Notes: a model not told the origin generated them from the letters alone. A stretch of 64,000 bases of DNA from Xanthomarina sp. F2636L (GCF_026410195.1 NZ_JAPMLM010000061.1:145400-209399), one strand, 5' to 3'. Positions 16,663-26,540 are shown, counted from the first letter of the stretch. Translations and numbers: made by a program.

Positions 16663-18525
16663 TTATTTATTTGAAACAATAATCTTTTTACTGATCACTT
16701 GATTGTCGGCAAAAGTAACATTAGCAATATAAACTCCTTGACTTAAATTTTTTGTTGAAAAACTATAGGTTGCTTCTTTATTTAAGTTTCTTTCATCGAA
16801 AATTTGTTTTCCAGAAACATCATACAATCTGACTTGTTTAATTTCTAAAAGTTTTGGATTAGAGATGGTTAATACTGCTAAATGATTGTTTTGATACATA
16901 TTTATATCTTCAGCAGTAATAACTTGGTCTATGTTTAATGCTTCAGACGTAAAGGTTATTTCAAATCGGTCTGTGTAGTTACCTTGAGGTAAGTTTATTT
17001 CATAGTCTTGTTGTCTTAAATCAACATATAATCCAGCTTCAATATCATGAATAAAAACAGGTTGACTTTCATCAAAATTTTGCACATCAAAAATTCTAAA
17101 TCTTATGGGTTGATTGTTTTTTGCTTCAACCACTAAAGGAATTCGTAATTCCATATCGTAATTAAAGGCTTGTATGAGATATGGTACATTGTCTAAAATC
17201 CAATAGGCATCGGAATTTTCAGAAAATTTCGTTTTAGCTTCCAGGCCATAATCAAATCCATCTGTTGCTGTATGATGGAAGTTCATTAATAATTGTCTGG
17301 TGTAAAATTCACCTTGTGAAAAGTCCACATTAATTCTAAAGCGTTTAAAATCTGCAGGAACAATGTTTAAGCCATCTTCTGTGTATTCGGTTTCCTCAAT
17401 AGTGTCTTCTGTACCACTTGAATCTACTGTTCTAAAAAACTCACTATTTGTACCAGATTGTTTATAGAATTCTCTTTGGTTATTGGTAAATGTTACAACA
17501 CCAGTTGCAGCTCCTTCAATAAAAAAACCTTGTCCTACCGGAATATATCTGTAGGCAATTTTAGAGCCTGTTCCAGTAGGGAAATTTGTTGGAGTTCCAT
17601 CTAATAAGTATGTTGTAAAAGGAGCATGGGTGAAAGAGTCAACCCCTCCCGCAGAAATTGTGTATAAAGCATATCCACCTATATAACTGGAGAGTACATG
17701 AGATGTAGAACTAAGAGCATCTTGCTCCCAATATTTTAAAACACCAGTAGTAAAGGCAAGACTATAGTCGGCTAAAATTCCTGTATTCAGTGGGTCATGA
17801 ATAAAATCACGAGCATCCAAAGCAGAAGGATATGGATTTCCCACCAAAGTTTCTCGATTAATATTTACTGTTGCAGTAATAGTTCCATTATTAGGTCTGC
17901 CTCTAAAGTCATATTTTTGTGCACCACTTGGGTTTCCTTTCATAGTAAAACCATAACCAGAATCTAAGGTCCCATTAGGATCGCCTCCAACAGGTAAACT
18001 ACCACCACCTAATCCTATCCAATCTTCATAAGGATTAGTTGTAGAAGGTAAACCAATATAGGTGTATAACCAATAGCTAGCAATTAGAGATGTTGTTCCA
18101 TTGTAACCAGCTATAAAACCAAAAGGTGTACTTGTAATAGGAGCAGCAGTTTCACGATAAAAATTATTGCTAGGCATAAAAGTAGTATTACCAGCTACCC
18201 CATTGTTTTGACCAACAGGAGATCCCCAGTAATTGTACATATAGGTGTTAGAGTTACCGGTTTGATGTACACTCAATCTACCGGTTCCAGAATTACCAAC
18301 ATCGTTTCCTTGTAAAAGGTGTGCTTCATTACGTAAATAGAGATTACTATTTGTACCAGCTAACTCAATGCCATTGGTTACATATAAGGGAGCATTTGTG
18401 CCACTAGAAAAGGCAGTGCCATCTACGTAAACGTAAATATTAGCGTTGTTGCTTACATATAAATCTGTTTGAGCAAACAATAAACTACAAGTAGCAAAGA
18501 ATATTAATGTAATTATTAATTTCAT
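16663..18525 (-). CDS. Large exported protein with T9SS type A sorting domain
   Basis: 620 residues from the ATG at 18525, which starts a clear signal peptide (MKLIITLIFFATCSLLFAQ). A longer frame to 18600 would overlap the upstream gene and bury the signal. The body is glycine, asparagine and threonine rich and repetitive-beta. The last ~80 residues are the type IX sorting domain (VRLYDVSGKQIFDE...SQGVYIANVTF...KKIIVSNK). It should be secreted by the T9SS and surface anchored or released. It lies 10 bases downstream of the LEN-repeat gene. No enzyme domain is recognised; an adhesin-like role is inference. Confidence 0.87.
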   Translation of the reverse strand: MKLIITLIFFATCSLLFAQTDLYVSNNANIYVYVDGTAFSSGTNAPLYVTNGIELAGTNSNLYLRNEAHLLQGNDVGNSGTGRLSVHQTGNSNTYMYNYWGSPVGQNNGVAGNTTFMPSNNFYRETAAPITSTPFGFIAGYNGTTSLIASYWLYTYIGLPSTTNPYEDWIGLGGGSLPVGGDPNGTLDSGYGFTMKGNPSGAQKYDFRGRPNNGTITATVNINRETLVGNPYPSALDARDFIHDPLNTGILADYSLAFTTGVLKYWEQDALSSTSHVLSSYIGGYALYTISAGGVDSFTHAPFTTYLLDGTPTNFPTGTGSKIAYRYIPVGQGFFIEGAATGVVTFTNNQREFYKQSGTNSEFFRTVDSSGTEDTIEETEYTEDGLNIVPADFKRFRINVDFSQGEFYTRQLLMNFHHTATDGFDYGLEAKTKFSENSDAYWILDNVPYLIQAFNYDMELRIPLVVEAKNNQPIRFRIFDVQNFDESQPVFIHDIEAGLYVDLRQQDYEINLPQGNYTDRFEITFTSEALNIDQVITAEDINMYQNNHLAVLTISNPKLLEIKQVRLYDVSGKQIFDERNLNKEATYSFSTKNLSQGVYIANVTFADNQVISKKIIVSNK

Positions 18526-18535
18526 TTTTTTAATT

Positions 18536-18955
18536 TTACTTATTAGTAATAGACTTTTTAGATTTTGGTTTAGCCAAGTACTCTTCCTTTGTAAAAACAT
18601 CTTGATTTTCTAAAAAAATAGTTTTAAGTTTTTTGACGTTTTTTTGTTTAGATTGCAAGTTGTTATTGCTAACTGTGCTTTTTACTAATTTTGGTTTAGT
18701 ATAATATTCTTCAGCATCATAGATCTTTTGGTTTTCTAAATAAATAATTTTTTTAGAATCGTGCTCTTTATTATATAATGAATAGATTGCTTTAGTTGTC
18801 TTTTTTTCCTTCTTAGGTAATAAAACATACTCATCATAAGAAAATGTTTGTAAGTTTTCTAAAGTTATTCTATTCATTTCAATTCTGTTATTTTGTTCTT
18901 GAGAATAAGATAAGTAACAGGATAAGAAAATGCACATACAAAAATATTTCATCAT
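18536..18955 (-). CDS. Small exported protein with three LEN...EY repeats
   Basis: 139 residues beginning with a signal peptide (cleavage about residue 18, SYSQ). The mature part holds three ~19-residue repeats of the form I-x-LEN-x7-EY-x3-PK (ITLENLQ...EYVLLPK, IYLENQK...EYYTKPK, IFLENQD...EYLAKPK), separated by lysine-rich linkers (~22-26 residues). No family is recognised. It lies between an exported VGIGTTSP protein (12 bases) and a T9SS substrate (10 bases), so the three are probably one operon. The basic linkers suggest binding to a polyanion or cell-surface polymer, which is speculation. Confidence 0.72.
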   Translation of the reverse strand: MMKYFCMCIFLSCYLSYSQEQNNRIEMNRITLENLQTFSYDEYVLLPKKEKKTTKAIYSLYNKEHDSKKIIYLENQKIYDAEEYYTKPKLVKSTVSNNNLQSKQKNVKKLKTIFLENQDVFTKEEYLAKPKSKKSITNK

Positions 18956-18967
18956 AATTTCATTGAA

Positions 18968-19711
18968 TTAATTTCTAACACTTATAACAAAATCCATATT
19001 AATGTAGTCTGTAGACCAAGCACTATTCACTAATACAAATCTTACCTGACCCGTTCTTGCTTCTACGTGATGAATTGTTATGTCTTCCCATGGTTGTGTC
19101 CCTACACTCCAATCCCCTAATAAATTAACACTTACGATGGAAGTAGAAGTACAAGCAGGAATATTATAGGTTAAGTTGTATATTGTACTTGCTTCAAAAT
19201 CACTTGGAGCAGTGTAATATCTTGTTTCATCTGAAAGTTTGTTTTGTAATATCCATCTGCTTTGAGCATTACTATACATTAAAGTAACAGAAGAATACCT
19301 CCCAGTTAACTCTAGGTTTCTTTCACTTGGAACAAGGATTCTGTTATTTGCCAAGCCACCATTATTGTGTCTTAATATCATTGAAGCATTTGTAGTGTTT
19401 TGCAATGTAATTACCTGTCCATCTGATGCTGTAATCGGTATTATACTATTAACACTAAATGAAGTAGTTGGGCCTACAATTCTATAATTAGAATAAGGAG
19501 TTAATCCTAAGTTAATATTATTGTTATTTCCATTTACTAAAGTTAATGTTCCTCCGTCTCTATAAGAAACAGCACCGTCCACATCTAAAGTTGTGGTTGG
19601 ACTAGTCGTTCCAATCCCGACCTGAGCCGTGGCACTAAAAGAAAATAGTAAAATGGTTATAAATAAGATTTGGAACTTGGTAAAAAAGTCATTTTTTTTC
19701 ATATTTTTCAC
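18968..19711 (-). CDS. Exported protein with VGIGTTSP N-terminal motif
   Basis: 247 residues: signal peptide ending SATAQ, then VGIGTTSPTTTLDVDG, a motif shared at the mature N-terminus by many Bacteroidota exported proteins, some with phage-tail-fibre-like stalks. The remainder is predicted beta with no known catalytic motif. No C-terminal sorting domain is present. It heads the run of three exported proteins. Role unknown; surface or filament-like location is inferred. Confidence 0.75.
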   Translation of the reverse strand: MKNMKKNDFFTKFQILFITILLFSFSATAQVGIGTTSPTTTLDVDGAVSYRDGGTLTLVNGNNNNINLGLTPYSNYRIVGPTTSFSVNSIIPITASDGQVITLQNTTNASMILRHNNGGLANNRILVPSERNLELTGRYSSVTLMYSNAQSRWILQNKLSDETRYYTAPSDFEASTIYNLTYNIPACTSTSIVSVNLLGDWSVGTQPWEDITIHHVEARTGQVRFVLVNSAWSTDYINMDFVISVRN

Positions 19712-19812
19712 TTTTAATTAGTCATAGAGTTTAGTTAAAGTAATTATAATTTTAGATAATAATTATATGCTAATGCTATATTCGTTAAACCGTTAAGAAT
19801 CATCGATATAAA

Positions 19813-20022
19813 ATGAATTATTCGAAATATTTAAATTATTTACTCATTATAATAGGCTGTATTGTTGCTATTTATGCGCAAGCCGGAGAAGAGCAAGACG
19901 TGGTTATTTTAATTCTAGGAATCGTCATCTTAATGTTTGGATTGTTTCGTATTTCTAGTGGTATTCCCAGTAAAAGAGATACAGATCAAGACCAACAAAT
20001 AAAACAAGAGGAAGATGTTTAA
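19813..20022 (+). CDS. Small two-helix membrane protein
   Basis: 69 residues with two hydrophobic segments (~8-22 and ~29-46) and a charged, glutamine-rich tail. No family is recognised. The 3' end overlaps the Smr-domain gene by 8 bases in another frame, which argues for real translation and co-expression. Function is unknown. Confidence 0.65.
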   Translation: MNYSKYLNYLLIIIGCIVAIYAQAGEEQDVVILILGIVILMFGLFRISSGIPSKRDTDQDQQIKQEEDV

Positions 20023-20575
20023 AGTAGGGAATAAGGTGTCTGTTTTAGATGAGGATTTAACGGGGTTTATTGTGAAAATAGTTGGAGATACCATAACAGT
20101 GGAAGATGTCCATGGTTTTGAAATGGATTTTAATAAAAAGGAGTTGGTTCTTATTAAAAATAAGTCCGATTTAAAATCAAAATCTTTTGTAGATGTTTCA
20201 TTTAATGAGGTTCTAAGTGAAAAAGAGGAGCAAAAACGAAAACCTTCTGTAAGAAAGAAAGTTAAAGAGCGTTTCGAGCCTACAATGGAAGTGGATTTAC
20301 ATATTCATCAATTAACAGATAAATCTGGAAGAATGAGTAATCACGATATGTTAACTTTGCAACTTGATACCGCTAGGAAGCAGTTGGAATTTGCTATTAG
20401 AAATCGTATTCAGAAAGTGGTTTTTATCCATGGCGTAGGAGAAGGGGTTCTAAGAATAGAATTGGAATACCTATTTGGGAGATATAATAATGTAAAATTC
20501 TATGATGCCAACTACCAAAAATATGGCTTGGGAGCTACCGAAGTTTATATTTTTCAAAATGTTGCTACAGATTAA
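20015..20575 (+). CDS. Smr/MutS2-type domain protein
   Basis: 186 residues. An N-terminal beta region (VGNKVSVLDEDLTGFIVKI, KOW/Tudor-like) leads to a lysine-rich linker and a C-terminal Smr domain: VDLHIHQL near 93 and VVFIHGVGEGVLRIEL near 138-153. Smr domains are nucleases or nucleic-acid binders acting on branched DNA or stalled-ribosome mRNA. The stop overlaps that of the convergent lipoprotein gene by 4 bases. The substrate here is unknown. Confidence 0.85.
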   Translation: MFKVGNKVSVLDEDLTGFIVKIVGDTITVEDVHGFEMDFNKKELVLIKNKSDLKSKSFVDVSFNEVLSEKEEQKRKPSVRKKVKERFEPTMEVDLHIHQLTDKSGRMSNHDMLTLQLDTARKQLEFAIRNRIQKVVFIHGVGEGVLRIELEYLFGRYNNVKFYDANYQKYGLGATEVYIFQNVATD

Positions 20576-21513
20576 AATTCAGGCGTTACAGCTCTTGATC
20601 CAGTAGTTCTAGCATTTTGTAATAATCCAAAATCGAACGTACTCTGATTTAAAGTTGGAAATGAAATGTTTTCAACAATTACAGACACTTCAAACGTTTG
20701 AATAATGGTATGAACTCTATAAGCCGTTGCCGGAACCGTGGTTGCAACATCAGGATTTAAATAGTCTGCTATATTTGGGTTGGTAAAATCGTTTGCAGGG
20801 TTTTGATCTTGATTAACATTTTCTTCGTCTATGGTTAAAACGCCATCGCCATCATCGTCTGTATCCAGGTAATTTGGAATGCCATCTCCATCTGTATCTT
20901 GTGGATCTGTTAATGGATTATCATCGTCATCGTCGTTATCATAATCAATCAGCTCTGTACTTGTTAGTACGTTGTCTCCATCGTCATCTGGATCTAAAAA
21001 ATTAGGAATGCCATCACCATCTGTATCATCATCATAATAATCGCCATTTCCATTTAAATCTTCCATTTCTGCAGGAATCCCATCATTGTCATCTTCTATT
21101 AAAGTTGTATAAATGGTAAAAGAACCATCCGAACTAGATAAATCTTCTATAATTTCTAGGTTGGAAGGAGGCACATCGTTACAAAATAAGTTATCTGAAA
21201 GGCTGTTATAACTTCTATAGTTAAATAAATTGGAAGATCCATCTATGGTTCCTAGGATTTCTGAATTTACAAGTTCAACCAGAAAAGGATTCGTTTCATT
21301 TGGTTCTACTTCAAAAATATCATCTAAAGTAATTGCAGGCGAACTAATTTGCAAGGAAATAGTTTCGGCAGGACTGTCTTTCACATTAAAAAATACTAAT
21401 TCGCCACAAGCTTCAAAAGTGTCGTCGAAATCCAATTGTACTAAAAAAACATCTCCATCATCGCAAGAAGATATTAAAAATATAATTGATAAAAAGGTTA
21501 ATAATTTTCGCAT
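20572..21513 (-). CDS. Lipoprotein with thrombospondin type 3-like aspartate repeats
   Basis: 313 residues from the ATG at 21513; an earlier in-frame ATG at 21522 adds three residues. The lipobox SSC is at about residue 17. The middle third is a run of DxDGDGIPxxxD and DDDGDGV repeats (TSP3-like, calcium binding) with NGNGDYYDDDTDGDG and two more units. The C-terminal ~70 residues are beta. Such lipoproteins are common surface or outer-membrane proteins in this family. Calcium binding is a family-based expectation. Confidence 0.8.
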   Translation of the reverse strand: MRKLLTFLSIIFLISSCDDGDVFLVQLDFDDTFEACGELVFFNVKDSPAETISLQISSPAITLDDIFEVEPNETNPFLVELVNSEILGTIDGSSNLFNYRSYNSLSDNLFCNDVPPSNLEIIEDLSSSDGSFTIYTTLIEDDNDGIPAEMEDLNGNGDYYDDDTDGDGIPNFLDPDDDGDNVLTSTELIDYDNDDDDDNPLTDPQDTDGDGIPNYLDTDDDGDGVLTIDEENVNQDQNPANDFTNPNIADYLNPDVATTVPATAYRVHTIIQTFEVSVIVENISFPTLNQSTFDFGLLQNARTTGSRAVTPEF

Positions 21514-21736
21514 GGCATTCATAGATTTTACAACAAAAATAAAAGATTTGGTAAATATACAACGTGGCTTCTTGCAAATAATTTTAATTGCCTTATTTTT
21601 GCCACTTAATTAATGTAAAAATACGTTTTTAAAGCATTTACACTAACTTTTTAGTATTAGAATACTCATTATATATATTCTATGAATATACTAACAAAAG
21701 AAAGTACGATAAATTAAAAACATTAAAAACATATAC

Positions 21737-22885
21737 ATGAAACCTGTTTATTTTGATAGTGCTGCAACCACACAAGTAAGACCTGAAGTAATAAAAACCA
21801 TGCAAGATGTTTTAGAACATCAATATGGAAATCCTTCTTCGACACACGCTTTTGGTAGAGCCTCAAAATCGATTATTGAAACGACTAGAAAACTTATAGC
21901 AAAAGAACTTAATGCATCTCCACAGGAAATTATTTTTACTTCGGGTGGAACAGAAGCAGATAACATGATTTTACGCTGTGCTGTTAGAGATGCCAATGTT
22001 ACTACCATTATTACGTCTACCATTGAGCATCATGCCGTTTTACATACGGTTGAAGAATTACGAAACGAATATGATGTTACTGTTGAATATGTGAAGCTTC
22101 AGGATTGTGGCACACCAGATTACCAAGATTTAGAACGCTTATTAACGGCAAACGACGAAAGAAAACTGGTTAGTTTAATGCACGTTAATAATGAGGTAGG
22201 AAATTTATTAGATATTAATATGGTATCTGCACTTTGCAAAGCGAATAATGCTTTGTTTCATAGCGATACGGTCCAGTCTATTGGTCATTATAAATGGGAT
22301 GTTAAAGAAACACCAATCGATTTTTTAACAGCAGCAGCTCATAAGTTTCATGGACCAAAAGGAATTGGGTTTGCTTATATTAGAAAAAACAACACCTTAA
22401 AACCACTTATTTTTGGAGGTTCTCAAGAGCGAGGCTTTAGGGCTGGAACAGAATCGGTTCATAATATTAAAGGTTTGGAAACTGCTTTTGTTTTAGCTTA
22501 TGAACATTTAGAGGAAGAGCGAACGTACGTGGAGGGTTTAAAAGATTATTTTAAAGCTGAAATTAAAAAAGCCATTCCAGAAATTAAATTTAATGGAAAT
22601 TGTTCTGATAATTCAAAAAGTACTTATACGTTGTTGAATGTTTGCTTACCAATGTCTGCTGAAAAAGCTTTAACGCTTCAGTTTCAATTGGATCTAAAAG
22701 GAATTGCTTGTTCAAAAGGGAGTGCTTGCCAAAGTGGAAGTGGAAAAGGGTCTCATGTATTAGAACATATTTTAAGTGAAGAAGACCAACAGAAACCTTC
22801 TATAAGATTTTCTTTTTGCAAATATAATAACAAAGAAGAAATAGATTATATTATTGAAGTTTTAAAAGAATTTGTTGAGAAATAA
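21737..22885 (+). CDS. Cysteine desulfurase (NifS/IscS family)
   Basis: 382 residues, a class V aminotransferase fold. It starts FDSAATT; SGGTEADN is near 72. The PLP lysine is K203 (AHKFHGPKG). The catalytic loop CSKGSACQSGS carries C325 and the probable persulfide cysteine C331. It moves sulfur from cysteine to scaffold or carrier proteins for Fe-S or thio-modification. No isc/suf partner is adjacent, so the acceptor is unknown. It is followed by a bidirectional terminator. Confidence 0.93.
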   Translation: MKPVYFDSAATTQVRPEVIKTMQDVLEHQYGNPSSTHAFGRASKSIIETTRKLIAKELNASPQEIIFTSGGTEADNMILRCAVRDANVTTIITSTIEHHAVLHTVEELRNEYDVTVEYVKLQDCGTPDYQDLERLLTANDERKLVSLMHVNNEVGNLLDINMVSALCKANNALFHSDTVQSIGHYKWDVKETPIDFLTAAAHKFHGPKGIGFAYIRKNNTLKPLIFGGSQERGFRAGTESVHNIKGLETAFVLAYEHLEEERTYVEGLKDYFKAEIKKAIPEIKFNGNCSDNSKSTYTLLNVCLPMSAEKALTLQFQLDLKGIACSKGSACQSGSGKGSHVLEHILSEEDQQKPSIRFSFCKYNNKEEIDYIIEVLKEFVEK

Positions 22886-22913
22886 CCTCATCTAAAAAAT
22901 AAAGTTTTTAAAT

Positions 22914-22952
22914 AAAAAACCTTCAGAGTTTACTAATCTGAAGGTTTTTTTT
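22914..22952. terminator. Strong bidirectional terminator
   Basis: Arms 22914-22927 (AAAAAACCTTCAGA) and 22937-22950 pair perfectly over 14 bp, with A and T tracts. It sits between the convergent desulfurase and the 165-residue gene. Confidence 0.85.
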
Positions 22953-22971
22953 GTTGCAATATAATTAACAC

Positions 22972-23469
22972 TTATGCTGCATGTGCTTTTTTAATAAGTC
23001 TGCTTTTAATTTTTGAATTCCATTTTTCAAGTAGCGCTATTTCGTTGCTCATTTGAAAATTAACATCTATGTTATAAAATTCTAAAACGTCTTTTGCTTT
23101 TGTTTTATAAGTAATAAGCAAATCTATTTTGTCTGTTTCAGTATTATATGTGGTTTTGTTTTTAACAGGTCTAAGTACTTTAACTATTTCGCAAGATTCC
23201 ACTTGACTTAGATCTACAATAGTGATGTTGTGTTCTGCATCAATTATTTTTGAATAAATAAGCTTGTTTGCAGCTTCGTCTATGGCTATGGTATAATAAG
23301 TACCCCAAGAGTCTAATTCGCTAATATTTAAATTATTGTTTTTAGCTTCTAATACAAAGCCTTTTTTTGATTTCTTTTTCTGATTTTTTTGCGATTTTTG
23401 AATTAAGAAAAGAGGGATTAATATAATAAGTACTATTGCAATTCCTATAAATGTGCTATATGATTCCAT
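22972..23469 (-). CDS. Membrane-anchored protein of unknown function
   Basis: 165 residues: one N-terminal helix (~7-24), a lysine-rich stretch (KSQKNQKKKSKKG), then a ~125-residue cytoplasmic beta-rich domain with WGTYYTIAIDEAANKLIYSK. The pattern of short strands ending in a helix resembles PH-like domains, but this is weak. It is downstream of a small exported protein and the TonB receptor on the same strand, probably as a separate unit given the 118-base gap. Confidence 0.6.
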   Translation of the reverse strand: MESYSTFIGIAIVLIILIPLFLIQKSQKNQKKKSKKGFVLEAKNNNLNISELDSWGTYYTIAIDEAANKLIYSKIIDAEHNITIVDLSQVESCEIVKVLRPVKNKTTYNTETDKIDLLITYKTKAKDVLEFYNIDVNFQMSNEIALLEKWNSKIKSRLIKKAHAA

Positions 23470-23587
23470 GAGTTTATTTTTTATTTTTTATAAATTGAGT
23501 TTTTGCCGTAATACATAGATTAAACGACGTAGGACAGCTAATAATCTTCAAGAAAATTAGATGTGTGAATAAATAAGAAATAAGCTC

Positions 23588-23962
23588 TTATGAAAAGGTA
23601 TGAAAAGGATAGAGTAGTGCATCAATATCCAAACTAGGTTGGATGTTAATACTTTTGAAAAGATATTGGTTATCCTTAGTTAAGGTATAAGTTTCAGCAT
23701 GTTTAAAAAGCTGAAAATATGCTTTAAAATAGGTTGCTTGAACATTAGAAACATTTTGGCTAACTACCTCTCCAAGAGGTTCTAAATTAGGAAATATAGA
23801 TATTTCTGGAGTTTTAGAGTCTGAAAGATTGACAGTTACATCATGATGCTGTTCTTGATTAAAAACAGTATCTACTATGAAATGTTGCATAGAAATACTG
23901 ATGCTTAAACTATAAGCAAAAAGCAGGCTTAAAGCCATTATATTTCTAATTGTTTGTTTCAT
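23588..23962 (-). CDS. Small exported protein of unknown function, downstream of a TonB receptor
   Basis: 124 residues with a hydrophobic N-terminus (signal peptide or anchor, ~8-28). The mature part has an HH pair (EQHHDV, near 38-42), no cysteines, and the end LLYPFHTFS. No family is recognised. It lies 106 bases downstream of the TonB receptor on the same strand. A role beside that receptor is possible but not shown. Confidence 0.55.
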   Translation of the reverse strand: MKQTIRNIMALSLLFAYSLSISISMQHFIVDTVFNQEQHHDVTVNLSDSKTPEISIFPNLEPLGEVVSQNVSNVQATYFKAYFQLFKHAETYTLTKDNQYLFKSINIQPSLDIDALLYPFHTFS

Positions 23963-24068
23963 GTTTTATTTAAACATCAAAATTCATATTAAATATAAAT
24001 CAAGGATGTTTTGTACATACAAATGTATACATGTTATTAATTCAATTTTAAAAAAGAATGTTAAATTA

Positions 24069-26528
24069 TTAAAACTTCATTGTTGTCCTTACATTGAACA
24101 CACGTGGCGTTAAGTAATTAGGAATGGCGTATTGTCTCTTGCTGTACACATCTCTAACCCAGGTGTTTGTTATGGAGTTTTGCGCGTTGAAAATGTTGAA
24201 AATTTCAAAACCAATAGATAAATATTTAAATGGCTTTCTCCAACCCATGTGAGTTTCGTTTAAATCTACAATAACATATTGCAAACCAATATCTGCACGT
24301 TTATAATCTGGTAAACGGTTTTGATATTCATAAGGATCTGAATAACTTGGAGAACCCCCAGGAAGCCCTGTATTATAAACTAAATTTAAATACATTTTCA
24401 TTTTTGGTAAGCTAGGCACATAATCTTGAAAAAGCGCAGCAAATTTTAAACGTTGGTCTGTTGGTCTAGCAATGTAGCCTCTGTCGTCAATGTTTTCTTG
24501 GGTTTTTAAATATCCAAAACTAAACCAAGATTCTGTTCCTGGTACAAATTCGCCATTTAACCTTAAATCTAGTCCATAAGCATAAGCTGTGGCATTATTA
24601 GCAGCTGCATAACGAATACGTACGTTCTCTAAAGTATATGGATTAACATCTGTCAACTTCTTATAATAAGCTTCAGTTGTTAATTTAAAAGGTCTTTCCC
24701 ACATTTTAAAGCTGTAATCATTTCCTAGTACCACTTGAAAGGATTTTTGAGCCTTCACATCTGGATTTACAGTTCCTGAATAATCTCGTAATTCTCTGTA
24801 AAAAGGAGGTTGGTAATACATCCCACCACCAATTCTAAAAAGCATGTCCTTTTCCCAATTAGGTTTAATAGCAAATTGCGCTCTAGGACTAAAAACTATT
24901 TGCGATGTTTTTTCAATACCATCACCACTCACGGTCCAACTATGTGTTCTTACTCCAGCGTTAAACCAAACATCGTTATCTCCCAGAGAGGTGCGTTTGC
25001 TCCATTGCAAGTATCCTTGTAATCTTTGAATAGTTGTATGGTTCTTAGCTCTTACATTTTGGAATGCCGTTAAAGGACCTTCGTATGGCGTATAGGGTTG
25101 GTTGTTAAAAGCATCTATATTTGGTGGGTTGATTGAAAACCCAGCAGAATCTATGACTTCCCATTCAACCAAACGGTCTCTAATATCTTCGTTGGTGTAT
25201 TTTATAGACCATTCAAAATCATTATCGTCTAAAGTGTATTTTCCGTTATGCTCAATATTTGTAATTAAAGCATCTAAATCGTTTCTCCCATGATTTAATT
25301 GTCCTCCAATACCTTCGCTAAATTCTACTTCACCTAAATCTTCATCACCAATATTGGTGTTTACTTCTCCTAATCGGTACTGTGCTAAGATGTCAAAATA
25401 CTCTTCTTCAGTTGTATGATATGTAGACGCAATAAAGTTAAGAGTGACGTTGTCGTTTAATAAATATGTTGCTTTTAAAGCTCCAAAAAGAGTTTGATAT
25501 TGATCTTTTTCCTGACCTTCATAAAACACGAGCAAGGCTAAGGGGTTTTCTAAAGTTCCAAAGTTAGTTTGTCTGGTTTTAGGTTGGTAATTGTACTTGT
25601 TTAAAGAAGCGTTTCCTAAAAAGCTTAAGCTAAATTTATCTGAAAAATTATAGTTTATTTGGGTTTGAACATCGGCAAATGTTGGGTCGTAATTGGTTTC
25701 TGTTTCTTGTGCATTTACAAGTAAACTATTATTTCTATAACGAATTCCAATAATTCCAGAAAGTTTAGAATCTTTACTTATGGCTTCTACAGCTAAACTT
25801 CCACCTAATAGACTTAAATCGGCACTAACACCAAAATCATAAGGTTTTCTATAAGTAATGTCTAAAACGGAAGCTAGTTTATCGCCGTATTTTGCTTGAA
25901 AACCACCAGCAGAAAAATCGACATTTTGAACCAAATCGGTATTCACAAAACTCAAACCCTCTTGTTGTCCAGAACGAACTAAAAATGGTCTGTAAATTTC
26001 TATGCCATTCACATAAACTAAATTTTCGTCGTAATTTCCACCTCTTACGGAATATTGTGTGCTTAATTCGTTATTACTGCTAACTCCTGGAAGTGTTTTT
26101 AATAAATTTTCAACTCCAGCATTGGCACCAGGGATTTGTCTAATAGTTTCTGGTTCTAAAGTAATAATGCCTTCAACCTCTTTTCTTTGTTTACCTGAAA
26201 TTACAACCGTTGAAATTTGTTCAACGGAAGTTTTCATCATGGGATGAAATTCAAATTCTTCGCCATTTTTTAAATTAAAAGTAGCAATAATACTTTTAAA
26301 GGTAATATGTGAAAATACGACTGTTACTTCTTGATCTGAAGGTATTTTTAAGATAAAAAAACCGTTGTTATTAGTGACAGTTCCTTTATCTCCAGCTTTA
26401 ATATTAACATTTGCAATGGGATTGTTGGCGTCGTCTAAAATAACACCTTTAAGTGTTCCTGATTGTGAAAACCCTAAAAAGGACATCGAAAAAAGGAAAA
26501 AACAAACGAGATAATTTTTTATTTTCAA
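24069..26528 (-). CDS. TonB-dependent outer-membrane receptor with carboxypeptidase-regulatory domain
   Basis: 819 residues. Signal peptide (GFSQS), then a CarboxypepD_reg-like domain (~23-105: GTLKGVILDDANNPIANVNI...GFFILKIP), a TonB plug (~115-225: VVISGKQRKEVEG..., PGVSSNNELSTQYSVRGGNYDENLVYVNGIE), and a 22-strand-type barrel ending in VFNVRTTMKF with terminal phenylalanine. It imports a large ligand using TonB energy. The ligand is unknown; no SusD partner is present. The M23 peptidase gene lies 12 bases upstream, a pairing common in Flavobacteriia. Confidence 0.93.
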   Translation of the reverse strand: MKIKNYLVCFFLFSMSFLGFSQSGTLKGVILDDANNPIANVNIKAGDKGTVTNNNGFFILKIPSDQEVTVVFSHITFKSIIATFNLKNGEEFEFHPMMKTSVEQISTVVISGKQRKEVEGIITLEPETIRQIPGANAGVENLLKTLPGVSSNNELSTQYSVRGGNYDENLVYVNGIEIYRPFLVRSGQQEGLSFVNTDLVQNVDFSAGGFQAKYGDKLASVLDITYRKPYDFGVSADLSLLGGSLAVEAISKDSKLSGIIGIRYRNNSLLVNAQETETNYDPTFADVQTQINYNFSDKFSLSFLGNASLNKYNYQPKTRQTNFGTLENPLALLVFYEGQEKDQYQTLFGALKATYLLNDNVTLNFIASTYHTTEEEYFDILAQYRLGEVNTNIGDEDLGEVEFSEGIGGQLNHGRNDLDALITNIEHNGKYTLDDNDFEWSIKYTNEDIRDRLVEWEVIDSAGFSINPPNIDAFNNQPYTPYEGPLTAFQNVRAKNHTTIQRLQGYLQWSKRTSLGDNDVWFNAGVRTHSWTVSGDGIEKTSQIVFSPRAQFAIKPNWEKDMLFRIGGGMYYQPPFYRELRDYSGTVNPDVKAQKSFQVVLGNDYSFKMWERPFKLTTEAYYKKLTDVNPYTLENVRIRYAAANNATAYAYGLDLRLNGEFVPGTESWFSFGYLKTQENIDDRGYIARPTDQRLKFAALFQDYVPSLPKMKMYLNLVYNTGLPGGSPSYSDPYEYQNRLPDYKRADIGLQYVIVDLNETHMGWRKPFKYLSIGFEIFNIFNAQNSITNTWVRDVYSKRQYAIPNYLTPRVFNVRTTMKF

Positions 26529-26540
26529 AAGCTTAATTAT

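Noticed and set aside
18526..18600. 25-residue extension of the T9SS type A protein
   Set aside because: It overlaps the upstream gene and would place the signal peptide internally.
25892..26247. Plus-strand open frames inside the TonB receptor and other long genes
   Set aside because: They are shadows of the coding strand with no signal, domain or codon support.
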